Below, one piece after another: positions 32,451 through 43,620 of a stretch of 64,000 nt of DNA (position 1 is the stretch's first letter; each line of letters begins with the position of its first letter). The notes under the pieces are model-generated. The model searched no databases. It saw only the letters and a list, made by a program, of their open reading frames with translations, and had not been told where the DNA came from. The position numbers and the translations under genes are program-made. The stretch is from Cycas panzhihuaensis (Eukaryota; Cycadophyta): contig CM041465.1 of NCBI GenBank assembly GCA_023213395.1, forward strand, positions 96,727,741 through 96,791,740. Reading direction: 5' to 3'.

Positions 32451-34400
32451 CTGAGAAAATGAAGGATTATTGATTGGACAATTGGTAAGTGAGCTGACAA
32501 AGGAGGTTTGGGATCAATTATGGAGGTGTGAGTTGTTTCGAGTAAGTGAGTCAAATTAATTAATCATGGAATATGAAATTCTTTATGACTTTATCAGTTG
32601 TTGTTAGATCCCTAGAGATTATGTATTTAGAGTTCAATGGATAGGAGACATTTGCATTACTCCCATGGATATTAGTAAGATTTTGGGAGTTAACTAGTAT
32701 GGTAGGAAGATCTAATTGAGTTAGGTGATAGACAATGAGTCTTAGGAGGTGTGTAGTCAATATCTAATAAGATTTGTTGACTAGTTTGGGTCCCATGGAG
32801 TATCTATTAAGGCAATGAGGATAATAGATGGGATTCTGGTTCTTTAAAAGATGATCACCTTAACCATTATTTTTCAAATCATAAGGACCTAAAATTTCAT
32901 GGGGGTCTTGGCATAATAAGTGGAAGTCATCAAAGCTTATGAGAAGGGTACACAGATGAAATAGGGATAATACCTATTAGATAGCATGAGCCTTTAGTTG
33001 TTTATATGATTAGGAGGTAGGGACAAGGGGGCTTCTCTTGTAGTTCCATTCTTATATGCTGGTCACATGATCATGTCCCATTAATGAGGTCAGGAGGGGT
33101 TCTAGGAGAGCTAACTATTATGAATCCATAAATGAACAAATGGCATATGAAAACTTAGATTGATAATAGAGTAGCAATAGTGGCGAGGACTACTCATAGT
33201 CCTTTATTAAGTAGAATGACTAGGAGATAGCTAGTAGTGGATCCATATGAGGGACTACTAGCATGGAGTGATGATGAGATGGATGCAACCAAGAGGGTAG
33301 TGGCAGAGGAGCCTACTATTACGATTAGTAGGAGAGGTAGAGGCAGGGGAGGAGGTAGAGGACAAGGAGATAAATGATAACAACCAAGTAGATGAGGGGA
33401 GAGAGGAGAGGGAGGTGAGACATCAGTTGGAAGAGGAGATAAAGGACAAAGAGATGTACTCTAGGAGATAGGTAGAGCACAAGGTGGTGGAGGAGGAAGC
33501 TCCATACAAAGCATAGAGTTATAGTTAATAGATGACCAGGGAGAAGCAGGAGATGGTGGTAGAGGAGGAGGAGGAGATCCTCCTCAAGAGGCTCCCCAAG
33601 AGCCTTAAGGAGAGGTATTATTATAGCTAGTAGAGGAGATGGTGATTGGGCCACGAGGAGGAGGTAAGCTAGCAGGAGAGCCACAACCAATATGTATATT
33701 TATTATTATTGTTTTATATTTCTGATTATAGTTCTGGTTTGATTATTTCTTCTCTTATTTGATAAAGGACTAATCATAATTATATATGGTTTACATGGAC
33801 AAGTGAGAGGAGCTTGACCTTATCAGAGATACAAAAAACTTATGGACCTAATATTTCTATATACTTCTAGATCAAAGGAGCCTCCTACATGGAATATTAT
33901 TAATTGGATTCTATTGAGGGATCTGATTAAGTATTTTGGTCCAACATTACAAGCTTGAGATATGTTCCAAGACATGAGAATGGAGCTATGGCTCTAAGAG
34001 ACTAAGCTCAATCTAAGAGAGGATGAGAGGTGCCATCTTCAGAGGATGACCTTTGTACAAGTAGGTGGTCAAGTCATTGCATCTAGGAGTATCATGGTGC
34101 AATAGAGAAGGTAGCATCTACTAAGGAGAGAGTCAACATATGAAGATGCACCAGGTCATGATGAAAAGGTGGAGCTAGATAAGGGATAAGGAGGATCTCA
34201 CTTGGGCTCATAAAGGTGAGTATAGGTTGTATACAGAGGGGATAGAGAGGAGACATGAGGCATTTGATAACCTGTGATGATTTATTATGAGTCATATGAT
34301 GGTAGATATATATTATAGTGACCATGTATTTTGTGTTTATATATTGATTATTGTAGTCATCATTTGTGTGAATGTGTAGATGAAACATTGACTTTGAACT
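32451..34400 (+). pseudogene. Relic of an antisense PMD gene from an older Tat element
   Basis: At about 32,622-32,700 the + strand reads 'VFRVQWIGDICITPMDIS' then 'KILGV', lining up with 'VFHLPxVGDVMVTPRDIRRI' and 'LGV' of element 1. Downstream, 33,315-33,370 is a Gly/Arg-rich stretch where the younger copies have a charged low-complexity region, and 33,700-33,800 resembles their intron 2 region. Stops are frequent. It is not inside elements 1 or 2 but between them, so it belongs to an older copy into which they inserted. Confidence 0.55.
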
Positions 34401-34417
34401 CATTCCCCTCTTATATT

Positions 34418-37400
34418 TGGAATCACGTTTATGGGATGGTCACTACACCTGGCTAGGATTAGGACTATCAACGAAAGGCTCTAGAGTGAAAGGGTCAACC
34501 CAATAAGTAAAAGGAAACACCCACACAAGTCGTCTGTGCATCAGAACATAGGTTCGAGACTCACGAATGGCATACAAATTCATCTAGGTAACTTAGTCTT
34601 TGATTTTGGAGGGTAGCGCGAGTGAGGGATATCCTTGGTTTCTCGAGTAACCTCAAAATATGGGTCTTCACACCCTTGGATGGCTGGAAGGGGAAGGCAA
34701 AACTCAACAAGGAAGCAAATCCTTATGGAAGATGAAGGGATGTAGATAGGATGTATGTAGGTAAGTGGTGGGAGGCACGCACTCGTAGGAGTGGTGCTCG
34801 GTAACCACCTCTTGGACAAGACTAACCCAAAGGAGGGGGTGACGAGGTTATTAAGTTGGTGTGGGTATAATAGGGTTAAAGGAGGAGGTCTTAGAGGACG
34901 AATCCTCCTTGAACTAACCCACCTAAAGGAAGCACTAGAGGAACAAAGAATGGTGGCAGAAGAAGTTCCTACCATTCTATATATGAGGAAGTCTACCTTC
35001 TATGTGTAATAGTAAAATAGTGACGAATCAGTTATGCATACAAAGAAGAAATAACGAAGCATATATGCATAAAATGCAATAAGTATGCTATCTCTCATTT
35101 TCTCCTTAATAGAAATCCTCACTCTCTATTTCACTTTAAATAAGGGGAAAGGGAAGAATGAGACAAACTAATCTATCACACAAAATGCACGACAATGATG
35201 TAAACTGCAAGGGGGTTATATGTAATTAAACGGAAAGAGGAAAGGGGATATCTCCTGTCGAATGCTCTTTCCTAAAGTGTAAGCTAATGTGCATATGCAA
35301 ATGAATGGTACACGTTGGTTCCCTTTTATCTTTTCCCCTTTATCTTCTTTTCATGCAAACGTGCAAACTTAAAAGTGAAGTAGAGAAAAAGTTTACAAGA
35401 GGGACATGGTGTACCTGGAGAATTGATGCGGCTAGAGCGAAGTTTCCATCTTGCGCCATACTTGCTTCTTCTTTTCCCTCTCTCAACACACGAGCAGCAT
35501 AGGAGCTTCCTTACCTTTCCTAAAGCAAAAGGAAGAAAGCAAGAAAGACAAAGGAAAAGGAACTATACAAAAGTTGAGATAACTAAAGAAAATGAAAGCA
35601 AAGAAACGTACCTAGATTATAGCGGTTTACCCTTCTCCGCGAATGAAGTAGTAAACCTGCAATCATAAAGGTTTTCTGCCCTCCTCCAAGGGGCTGCTAG
35701 AGTGCCAAGCAAATATATGTATACATACAACTATAAAATGCTAAGAATATTGTAAGTTAAAGCACTCCAAGTTAAGCGAACTTCTAACCAAAGAACAACT
35801 CCAAATCTCCTAAAAGCCAACAACATAAGACATGGGATGCAAGAGGTTAGCCTCATAATTTCTAACCCTCCAATAAGTGCACCTTCACGCTGCCTCTAGG
35901 CTAGGAAACAACAGGTTGGGATAGCCTAATAGTAGCAAATAATATGGGAGACAAACGATATGAGGTTTACAAATGTCGTCTATGTTGCAAGTGTTGCTAT
36001 GTGCAGCAAATCGCAACGTTAATCAAGCTAAGACCTAAGGTAGATATGAAATATTATTTGGGGCTAGAAAATCTGCCCAAGAGAGGCGATCAGGTTTGGA
36101 AACAGTGTAACAAGGGGTTGTATATGCTAATATCTAGCACTGAACTATTCTCGGAGACTCTCTAGTAGCTCAAGAAAGGCATGAGTGGAGGAGAGGAAAG
36201 AGGAGAAGGGGGTTGCCTTTGAGGAGCATGCCTAGTTGGGTACGGAACCCACCTTAGCTCCTTTCTCTCACTCTTTGGGATCCTCTCCCTGCAGCCTCCT
36301 TGGAGAAACTAGGAGAGGGCAGGAAAATGGTGTAGGTAGAAGGAGAAGAACAGAGGGAATGCCTCTTGCATGCACTAGAAAATGGAAAAAAGGAAAGATA
36401 TTCCTAATGGTCTAACCTCTTATAAGAAAGTTCAAAGGAAAGAAATGGAGCAATCATGAAATAATACATGTTGGACTATGTTGGAGGCAGGTCTACCCTT
36501 GAAAATGGTAGGAAATAATAGATCTGAGGTGTTGACAGGTGGATCCTTAGGAGAATAATGCAACCTAGAAACAAACTTGCTAAAACTTGTTGAAAAGGGG
36601 TGGAGGTGAAACTTGGAGCGAATCCTTGTTTGAAGAAACTTGTTGGTGAGCTTGCTACCATGGAACCAAGATGAAGAGGGCAAATCTTAGGATGGAGCAC
36701 ATGGAACTTAGGTGTTTCAGGGCATTCCTACAGAAAACTACCTGTGAAAGAAGGAGACGAGAGGAGAGTAGGTTGAAGAAGAGGTGGAAAATGAAGTTCT
36801 TTTGGACTTTATACCTAACTCTATGCTAAGTGGACGATTAGGGTTAGGGTAGGATTCGAGGGGTGTCAACATCACATGGTAATTTCACAAAAAAAGCAAA
36901 AATTGCCATGAAAGATTTAAAAAAATGTTAAGTAAGAGTCGCCCAATGGCAAACTTCGCGGTACCACGAAGTTTACCATGGTATCGCGACATTTGCCACA
37001 GTGCAGTGACAGAGACAAAAATAGGGCAAAAAGGGCATGCCTGGGAGCCTTAAAAGAGGGTACCCTGGGCCTAGGAGTGGCCGACCCTCTGTCCAGGTCA
37101 TTGGGGACAATCATATGAAGAGGATGACTTAAACTAGATGGGGTACCATAGTGGTAGGATTCCCAGGAAACCGATAACTGGAATAAAGATGTACCAATCA
37201 TATTTAGCAGGGTGTTAAGGGCTGCAATATGGCAAGGGAGTGTGATGGATCACACAGGCTAAGTGATGCTTAAGATAACATGGAGGTGGATAGGAGGGGT
37301 GTGGAGTGCCATGGGGATGCATGTCCCACAGATTGTCATAGGCTGAAAGAGTATTAAGCAATATGATCAAGCAATAAATACAGGGTGATCACTCTGATGT

Positions 37401-37532
37401 GTTAGTCATCCATGCAATAAAATGATGCTTTTGTTTACCTTTCTATAGAAGCTATAAAGGTAAAGGCTATAAAGATACCTATACTTACTTTAGTCAACTT
37501 GCTAAGAACCCATTCCTGGTAGGTGGGAAACA
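34418..37532 (-). repeat. 3' LTR of Tat element 2
   Basis: 3,115 bp, direct repeat of 46,358-49,477. A TATA box 'TATAAA' lies on the - strand at 36,808-36,813, upstream of the probable RNA start. It holds a 34-bp palindrome at 36,946. ORFs within it are not conserved. Confidence 0.92.
36946..36979. repeat. 34-bp imperfect palindrome in the LTR of Tat element 2
   Basis: Arms 'ATGGCAAACTTCGC' and 'ACGAAGTTTACCAT' flank a GGTACC core; only two pairs mismatch. The other LTR keeps the right half ('CACGAAGTTTAC' near 48,922) but its left half is mutated. The core matches the palindromes in the antisense gene intron. Confidence 0.85.
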
Positions 37533-37545
37533 CTACCCCATTGGT
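37533..37545 (-). promoter_or_regulatory. Polypurine tract of Tat element 2
   Basis: - strand 'CCAATGGGGTAG' directly precedes the LTR start 'TGTTTCCC'. Same position as in elements 1 and 3. Confidence 0.7.
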
Positions 37546-38009
37546 AGTAGAGGCTTGCAACTTAGAGGTGTAATGCGATGGCAAATGTTGACAACACAAT
37601 GTCAGTAACACATATATATACAAATAATTGTAACAATGGTGTGAGTCAAGGGTGACAGTGAGTGTCGTGGTGGAGCACGTGGGTGTAGAGCCAAGGGGAA
37701 GATGACATAGGGGTTGCCTATATGTCACTATACAGACAATATGTAATGATAGTGAATGAGGGGGATGCCCCCATCGTAAGAGTAGAATGGAAGGGTGGTG
37801 AAGACCACATATAAGATTAGATAGATGTTATGAACAAAGTACTATGCATGGATACAAGTTAATAATAACAAGTGTTACGTGCTAAGATGTGAAAAGTAAA
37901 GCAAAGAAATAAACTTGATGGTTGCCATAGTTTAACCTTAATCGCAATGTGAAGTGCAAGACGACCCAAGACTTGGGCGCATGGGCGACCGAACAAGTCT
38001 CTCAAGGTG
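37546..38009 (-). other. 3' untranslated stretch of Tat element 2
   Basis: Conserved with 17,355-17,759, no frame. Contains 'GCCATAGTTTAACC' at 37,925. Confidence 0.5.
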
Positions 38010-38499
38010 GGTCGCTAAGGAGAGGAAGGTGATGCTCAATGACGAGATGAACTAATCTATTCACCTCGGTATTGAGAGCCTAAGGGATGTGTCCAATGTC
38101 AATGGATGAAAAACAAGCTAATAGGGACCTAGCAGTCAAGGCAAGGGCTCTCAAGTGTGGGCACCGCACCTAATAGACCTAGGTGAGATGGGACACCATA
38201 ACTTGAGAGTCACAAAAGAGAATGATGGATCCATGGTATAAGCAGAGTGCATCGGTAAGGGCCTCAATAACAATTGTGTACTCAGCTTCGTTATTGGTGG
38301 CCTCGGGAAGGAAGATCTTGAAATGCATGAAGTCGTGTCCAGAAGGATCACAGAGAATCCATGAGGTGGTAGAAGGGCTAGGGTTACTACAAATTCTGCC
38401 ATCAGTAAAAATGAGTAATGCCATGACAAAAAAATTGAGGTCTTGTTGAAGAGGAAATGCTATCAGGATCAGTGAGTGAAGGGGACTCAACGATATCAA
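38010..38499 (-). pseudogene. Downstream RNase HI-like domain (aRH) of Tat element 2
   Basis: The frame from 38,499 gives 'LLIFTDGRICSNPSPSTTSW' (first Asp in FTDG), 'ILCDPSGHDFMHFKIF', 'ATNNEAEYTIVIEALTDAL' (Glu intact) and 'LFCDSQVMVSHLT' (second Asp). Stops follow, and the last block has Asn in place of the final Asp of 'EADSL'. This copy keeps the first three catalytic positions, unlike element 1. It lies close to the 3' LTR. Confidence 0.78.
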
Positions 38500-38983
38500 A
38501 CAGTCGTAAAGGACTCAAGTGGCTATCAATAAAGGCCGAGAAGGGTAGAAAGATCTAGAGATGAGGCTACCCAAGGGCAAAGAGGACTATTCAGAAGACG
38601 GGAAAGAACCAACAACGAAAAGGCTCCTCTGGGGGTGCCAAAGGTCACTTAAGGAAGTGAAACACAGTCCCAAATGGAGGGAACACTTCCTTTGGGAGTC
38701 CCAAAGATACAGACAAGCAATAAAAATAGGTTTAGGATGGCAAAACAAGCTAAATGAGTATAAACTCAAGTATATATAGAAGTGGCATGCAAAACGAGGC
38801 AGAAGGGGCCTCGCAAGGCTAAGGAGAGGTATGCCATAAATGCACTTGAAAGGTCAGGAAGAAAGAAGGCCACAGAGGCGAAATGAGAGACAGACCCAGA
38901 AGGCAAAGGTGACCAGGGAAGAGAGATAGTCCCAAGGGCTGTCACGGTGAGGGAATTGAAAGAAGTGCCTGTCAGGGCCCCTG
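38500..38983. other. Spacer upstream of the antisense gene (element 2)
   Basis: Homologous to 18,273-18,673. No independent gene recognised. Confidence 0.4.
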
Positions 38984-38994
38984 CCTATATAAGG
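38984..38994 (+). promoter_or_regulatory. TATA box of the antisense PMD gene (element 2)
   Basis: 'CCTATATAAGG', identical to the boxes in elements 1 and 3, 170 bp before the predicted start codon. Confidence 0.65.
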
Positions 38995-39428
38995 AAATCT
39001 TAGCAAAAATGGAATTCATTTTCACGGGCTCACGAATGATTCAGAGTCCTTCTCCTTACGGAGTGGAGCATCATCCAACTTTGGAGGCACACAGAGGGAG
39101 ATTGGACCATTAGATCGGGATGCAGAGATAGCCAGTGAGACTAGAGAGACGAGATGGTGGTAGCAAGGCCAAATCCGATGAGTGGATCACTTGTTCCCTA
39201 ACCCATTTCGTCACTTAAGTTTGATGGCTTTTTGTTATTTTTTAACGTAGTTTTGAGGCCCTTATGTCTAAATGACGATCTCCTAGCATCTGAATTGGAC
39301 GTAACGAGAGGGGGGACCGGGGCATTAGGTAGCCCTAGTCTTAGTGGGCTAGAGCATGGCTCGCCTAGACAAAAAAAATTGATTTTTTTAGGCAAGAAAA
39401 TCCCAATTATGTGGGGGTGACATCGACA

Positions 39429-39466
39429 CCGTGGTGAAGATCGCAGTGCCACGATCTTTGCCACGG
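39429..39466. repeat. First palindrome of the intron 1 pair (element 2)
   Basis: A 38-bp imperfect palindrome with outer arms 'CCGTGG' / 'CCACGG' and inner arms 'AAGATCG' / 'CGATCTT'. Element 3 has inner arms 'AATGATCGCGG' / 'CCGCGATCATT' at the same place, so pairing is kept while sequence and length change. Confidence 0.8.
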
Positions 39467-39504
39467 GGCCACCAAGATTGTACTAAAATCTCAATGGGCC
39501 CCAT

Positions 39505-39534
39505 GCTAAACTCTTTGGTACCACAGAGTTTAGC
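39505..39534. repeat. Second palindrome of the intron 1 pair (element 2)
   Basis: 30 bp, arms 'GCTAAACTCT' and 'AGAGTTTAGC' around 'TTGGTACCAC'. Relative to element 1, two positions changed on both sides in a complementary way. Confidence 0.85.
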
Positions 39535-41770
39535 GCGGTGCAAAGCTAGACAAGCTAAAAGACATAAAAGATGGCCAGAGGGAGAGCCAAACCTTAATCA
39601 AAGAGGAATGAGGGGAAGTCCTAAAGGCAGACAGGCAGGTTTAGATGAGGGGTAGTCCTGAAGGTAGGTAGGTAGGTTTAGATGGATTTTGACTGGTTTC
39701 CTAAATGTTTTGTAAGCAGATATCACGGTGGACAACTATGAGAATATAGGAGTAGTTATGCTAAACTTTATTGAGATGATATCTTGAGGAGACCGATGAG
39801 TGCTAGGGAGGTATGGCCTATTAAAGGCCATTCAAATGCCACAGTATGTATCTGACTAGCACCTCTTAGTGAATATAGTCTTACATTAGGATTGACAGAG
39901 GTATTTATTCCATCTCCCCCAAGTGGGAGATGTCACTGTCACACTGGGAGATGTTAGGAGGATCCTGGAAGTACCGGTGGTAGGAGCACCAACGCCGTTA
40001 GGCACATTGCCTAGTAATGACGCTGCACATAGGGAGGCAGCGGCCTACTTCATAGGCCAAGACCGGTGGGAGAGGAGAGGCATACTTGTATAGAGTATGA
40101 TCATATTCAAGATTCCTCATATAAGAAAATTGATTACATTGTGCATTCTGTTTCAAATATCCCAAAAGTAGAATTATAGGGACATACCCAGTGGGTGGAT
40201 GGATATGGTGAGGAGATGTTAGGTCGGGGAGAGGTTGGACTAGGCCATGTTGATAGTGGCGAACTTAATCGCCTAGTTAGACGTCATCAGGATAGCTAGG
40301 AGAGGAGGACTATCCTATAACATGCCGTTGCAGTGTTGGTTCTTCGATTATTTTAGAGTAGTGGCATCACCGGGAGGACCACATCCGATTTCAACATGGG
40401 CTCCCATGATCCACAAGTGGTAGACTTAGTTCAGGGGAATCGAGGACTAAGCACATGTCAGGTATTTAGTAGAGGCTACATCACTAGACCTCCTCACCAT
40501 GGCAGACTATACATCATATCCATATAGAGGGGTGATTTGGGATAATGATGATGAGGCAGGAGCAATAAGAGGTGCCCCTAGCGAGGGAGATGATGATGAT
40601 GGAGATGATGGGGGTGATGGGGCCAGCCCATCAGGAATAATAGGTGGGGAGGCAGGTTTATCAAGGACTACGAGAGGAGAGGCAGGACCATCAAGAGCCA
40701 CAGGAGAAGAGGCAGGTCCTTCAGGGACTGTGGGGAGAGGTGGAGCACCCTGAACACTAGCCCAAGAGTTAGGGATAGTGGGGAGAGTTTGAGCAGCGAC
40801 AACACCAACCGAGGAGGGCAGAGGTGCCCCGACAGGCCAGGCAGTCAAAGAGGTGGCACTAGAGGAGGAGGAGGTGCCAGTAGCAGGGGAGGCCCTAAGG
40901 AGGAGGTGATCATCTGAGTTGGGGAGCTGACAGTCCCAGAAGGTGAGATGCTACCTTTTCCTATCGTCTTTCGATCACCAGATATCTAGTTGCTGTACTT
41001 TATTTGGTTTGTTTGGTATATATATGGATATATACACTGACACGTGGCATGCTGGATTTCACAGGAGTGGTGGACATTAGGAGATTGGTTGAGGTAGTAG
41101 TCTAGGAGATGTTTTTCTAGGCCTATGTGGAGGGGCAACCTCCCATCTAGGCTGAAGACAAGCCATGGTCGGTAGGGGCCCACACGACAGTATTTGCCTC
41201 ATTAATCAAGGCCAGAGACATGTAGGTGGCAGAGTCCCAGGAGCATGAAGCATGAGTGGGATGGCTATAGGGAGAGCTAGATGCAACCAAAGTAGAGAGA
41301 GATGCTCTACATGGCCGGGTCCAGGCTCTAGAGGCTCAAGGATGAGCATGTGGTAATGCAGAGAGTCGCATCAGAGTAGAAGTGCTGGAGGAGCGACTCT
41401 AAGGAGTGGAGGGCGAGAGGGATCGCATCTAGGCATGATACGATTAACTGGTGGACTAGATGGTATCAAGATTATTGAGGAGCAGGACATATACCCACAC
41501 AATAGCGACGACCCTAAGGAGACATGAGGAGTCTGGGAGGCATGTAGTCCCTAAGAGAGGCATCATATAGACCATGAGATGATACCTTAGGAGCAGGGCA
41601 ACATTAGAGAGTAGGATATATTAGTTTTAATTTAGAAAAACACCAGACCTCTAGGAAGTCAGCATATATTGCCATATGATTATACTCCTCCCTGTAAGGA
41701 TTCTGACTTCTCGTAGATGATGTACCATACCATTTGTATAATATGACACATGATGATTTTATATATATAG

Positions 41771-41791
41771 ATGGGGCCATTAGCACCCCAT
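41771..41791 (+). other. Conserved stem-loop 3' of the antisense gene (element 2)
   Basis: 'ATGGGG' pairs with 'CCCCAT' around 9 nt. Counterpart of 21,418 and 59,646. Confidence 0.45.
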
Positions 41792-42340
41792 TTAGTATAT
41801 GATGATATGTGTGATGACACATGATGATGGATGATATTGTGTTTTCTTTTATATGTATATATATATGTATATATGTACGAGGGTACACGGATACACAAGG
41901 AGCTATGGATCATGATGTTTTTGAGTTGGTTATTATATGGTTTGAGTTAGAGGTTTGTTTGAGTTGCACACACTTCCTTTCATGCAAGGCCATATTCCTA
42001 GCAAGCGCACATATGATCACCATGAGCAACACCGATAGACATATGTGAGGCTAGGAGATAAGGTGGCATATATGTCCACATAGGAGCATAGCGGGATATG
42101 CAAAGGAAGCACTACCGGGAAGAGAGTGATAATACTCCAGCACGCCATCCTAGTTGGGGAGTGTTTCCAGGCTTAGGAGCGACAGGACAATACACCCAAT
42201 TAGGAAGATGGGGTCCCCAGAGAAGGGGGGACAAGGGGTTTTGCAGGAGGAATCCCAAAAGAGGCAAGAAGGCCACCCTAAGCCACCATTCCACTTGTAA
42301 CTAGGGAGAATGAGGACGTGCCTAGGGTGGTAGTTTAGGC
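41792..42340. other. Region 3' of the antisense gene (element 2)
   Basis: TA-rich, then sequence conserved with 59,880-60,150 of element 3 up to 'GTAGTTTAGGCTCATTTC' at 42,329. No gene. Confidence 0.5.
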
Positions 42341-42640
42341 TCATTTCAGAGCGCAACGAGAGGAGTAAGAAGTGTGCCTAGCCCACACATAGGTAGGGGT
42401 AGCCACACATAAAATTAGAGATAGGTGACGAAGGGTAAGCTTTGTATGGAAAGGCCTATAAGTAAAATGGTTTTGGTCAGGACCAGATAAGTGCGAAGGA
42501 CCTGATATGCGATGGATCACGTGGCAAGGTTGTGTCTGAGTAGGAGTGGTTCTAGTCCTAGGTAAGGTTCTAGAGTGCAAAGAAGAAGTACTTTTACAAG
42601 TGGATCGTCGATGTGAATGCCTACGTGAGACCACTTAACG
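42341..42640. other. Deletion junction region of Tat element 2
   Basis: To the left the sequence matches the area just 3' of integrase in element 3; to the right it matches the protease-RT linker. The RT, RNase H and integrase block (about 3-3.5 kb in element 1) is absent between them. The 300 bp here match neither side clearly, so the exact breakpoint cannot be set. Confidence 0.7.
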
Positions 42641-43620
42641 AGGGTAAGAAGGTAAAAGAAGTGGCTGGTTTGGAACCAATGCCTCAAGAGCCAATATAGA
42701 ATGGAGAGGAGTCAGAATATCCGATTGGGATGTCTCCCTAGGTGTGCATGAAACTAGGGTGACACGTCGAGGAGGGGGCTTATAACCCTCACCATCTGAC
42801 TCAAAATCACCCATGATGGCTAAGTAACTATAACTACCTACACCAATAGGGGAAAATGTGACTAGGTTTAGCTCATGACAAGGCATAGGTTCTGACTGAT
42901 AAAGGGGGTCTCCTAAAATAGAGGCCCCACGGAAGGGGTAGCCTCATTAGGATCACTACCTTCATCATCAAAGACAGCCTAGTAGGTTGGATGAGAAGTG
43001 TAAAATGGCATAGGCTCATGGGTGACAACCTTAACTCATCCTTTATGGACAAATTTAAATTGCCCCTAATGCGAGGAGCAGATTGCTTCCATTTGGTTAA
43101 GCCATGGTTGGCCCAACAAGAGGTTGTACTCCACATCAATATCGAATACAACGACATTGACAGAAACGATCTTCCCTCATAAGGTGAGGGAAAGGGAGAC
43201 TGTCCCTAAGGGGGACTTCTTAGTCCTGTCATACCCTTGGCATTTCTAAGGGACAGACTCAAGAGCAACTATGCCCAACTACTTGAGCATGTGCACAGGG
43301 ATAGCATTAACTGAGGAGCCATTATCTACAATGGTCCTCTTTATAATAAAGTTGGGAGTGTTAACGAAAACGACAAATAGGTAATGCAAAAGCTTCTCTC
43401 ATTCACTTGGAGATGGGAGATCTCAGGGATCGAATGAGATAATAAGTGGTATATGGGAGGTGCCGCATACCACATGGATAGAAGCATCTTGTTGGCCAAG
43501 AGCTTTAAGAAGAAGAGTATATTACTGAGGATAGCTTCTCAAGACATCCATCAAGGACATCCTAACAACAACGGTGTGGAGCTCATCAACGATAGAGAAG
43601 GGCTTCCCCTTTATGGTAGG
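42641..43620 (-). pseudogene. Protease and linker of Tat element 2
   Basis: On the - strand: 'MDELHTVVVRMSLMDVLRSY' near 43,590, the active-site loop 'IVDNGSSVNAIPVHM' near 43,325 (Asp-Asn-Gly-Ser intact), 'VVVFDIDVEYNLLLGQPWLN' near 43,110, then the linker 'FSPIGVGSYSYLAIMGDFES' near 42,850. Several CAG-to-TAG stops lie between these blocks. It aligns along its length with the protease of elements 1 and 3. Confidence 0.82.

Larger units (their letters stand above)
39154..41600 (+). pseudogene. Antisense PMD gene of Tat element 2, decayed
   Basis: Exon 1 is 39,154-39,177. Intron 1 ends near 39,719, with the donor again AT in place of GT and acceptor 'AAGCAG'. Exon 2 carries the best-preserved PMD block of the window near 39,908-40,060: 'FHLPQVGDVTVTLGDVRRIL', then 'EVPVVGAPTPLGTLPSNDAA' and 'HREAAAYFIGQDRW'. 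Later come 'GGLSYNMPLQCWFFDYF' and an acidic stretch near 40,540-40,640. Intron 2 is 40,943-41,064 with intact GT and AG. The last exon is more decayed than in element 3. The start was chosen by alignment of the three copies: all have an eight-codon exon ending in Pro before the donor. Confidence 0.72.

Noticed and set aside
33325-33690. 121-codon - strand Leu-rich ORF
   Set aside because: Shadow of a Gly/Arg/Glu-rich + strand stretch in the PMD relic.
34540-34570. tRNA B-box-like 'GGTTCGAGAC' in the LTR of element 2
   Set aside because: No matching A box or tRNA fold, and the partner LTR reads 'GGTTTGGGAC'; likely chance.
36836-36856. Telomere-like 'TTAGGGTTAGGGT' in the LTR of element 2
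   Set aside because: Less than two full repeats, next to the LTR promoter in both LTRs; part of the LTR, not an interstitial telomere.
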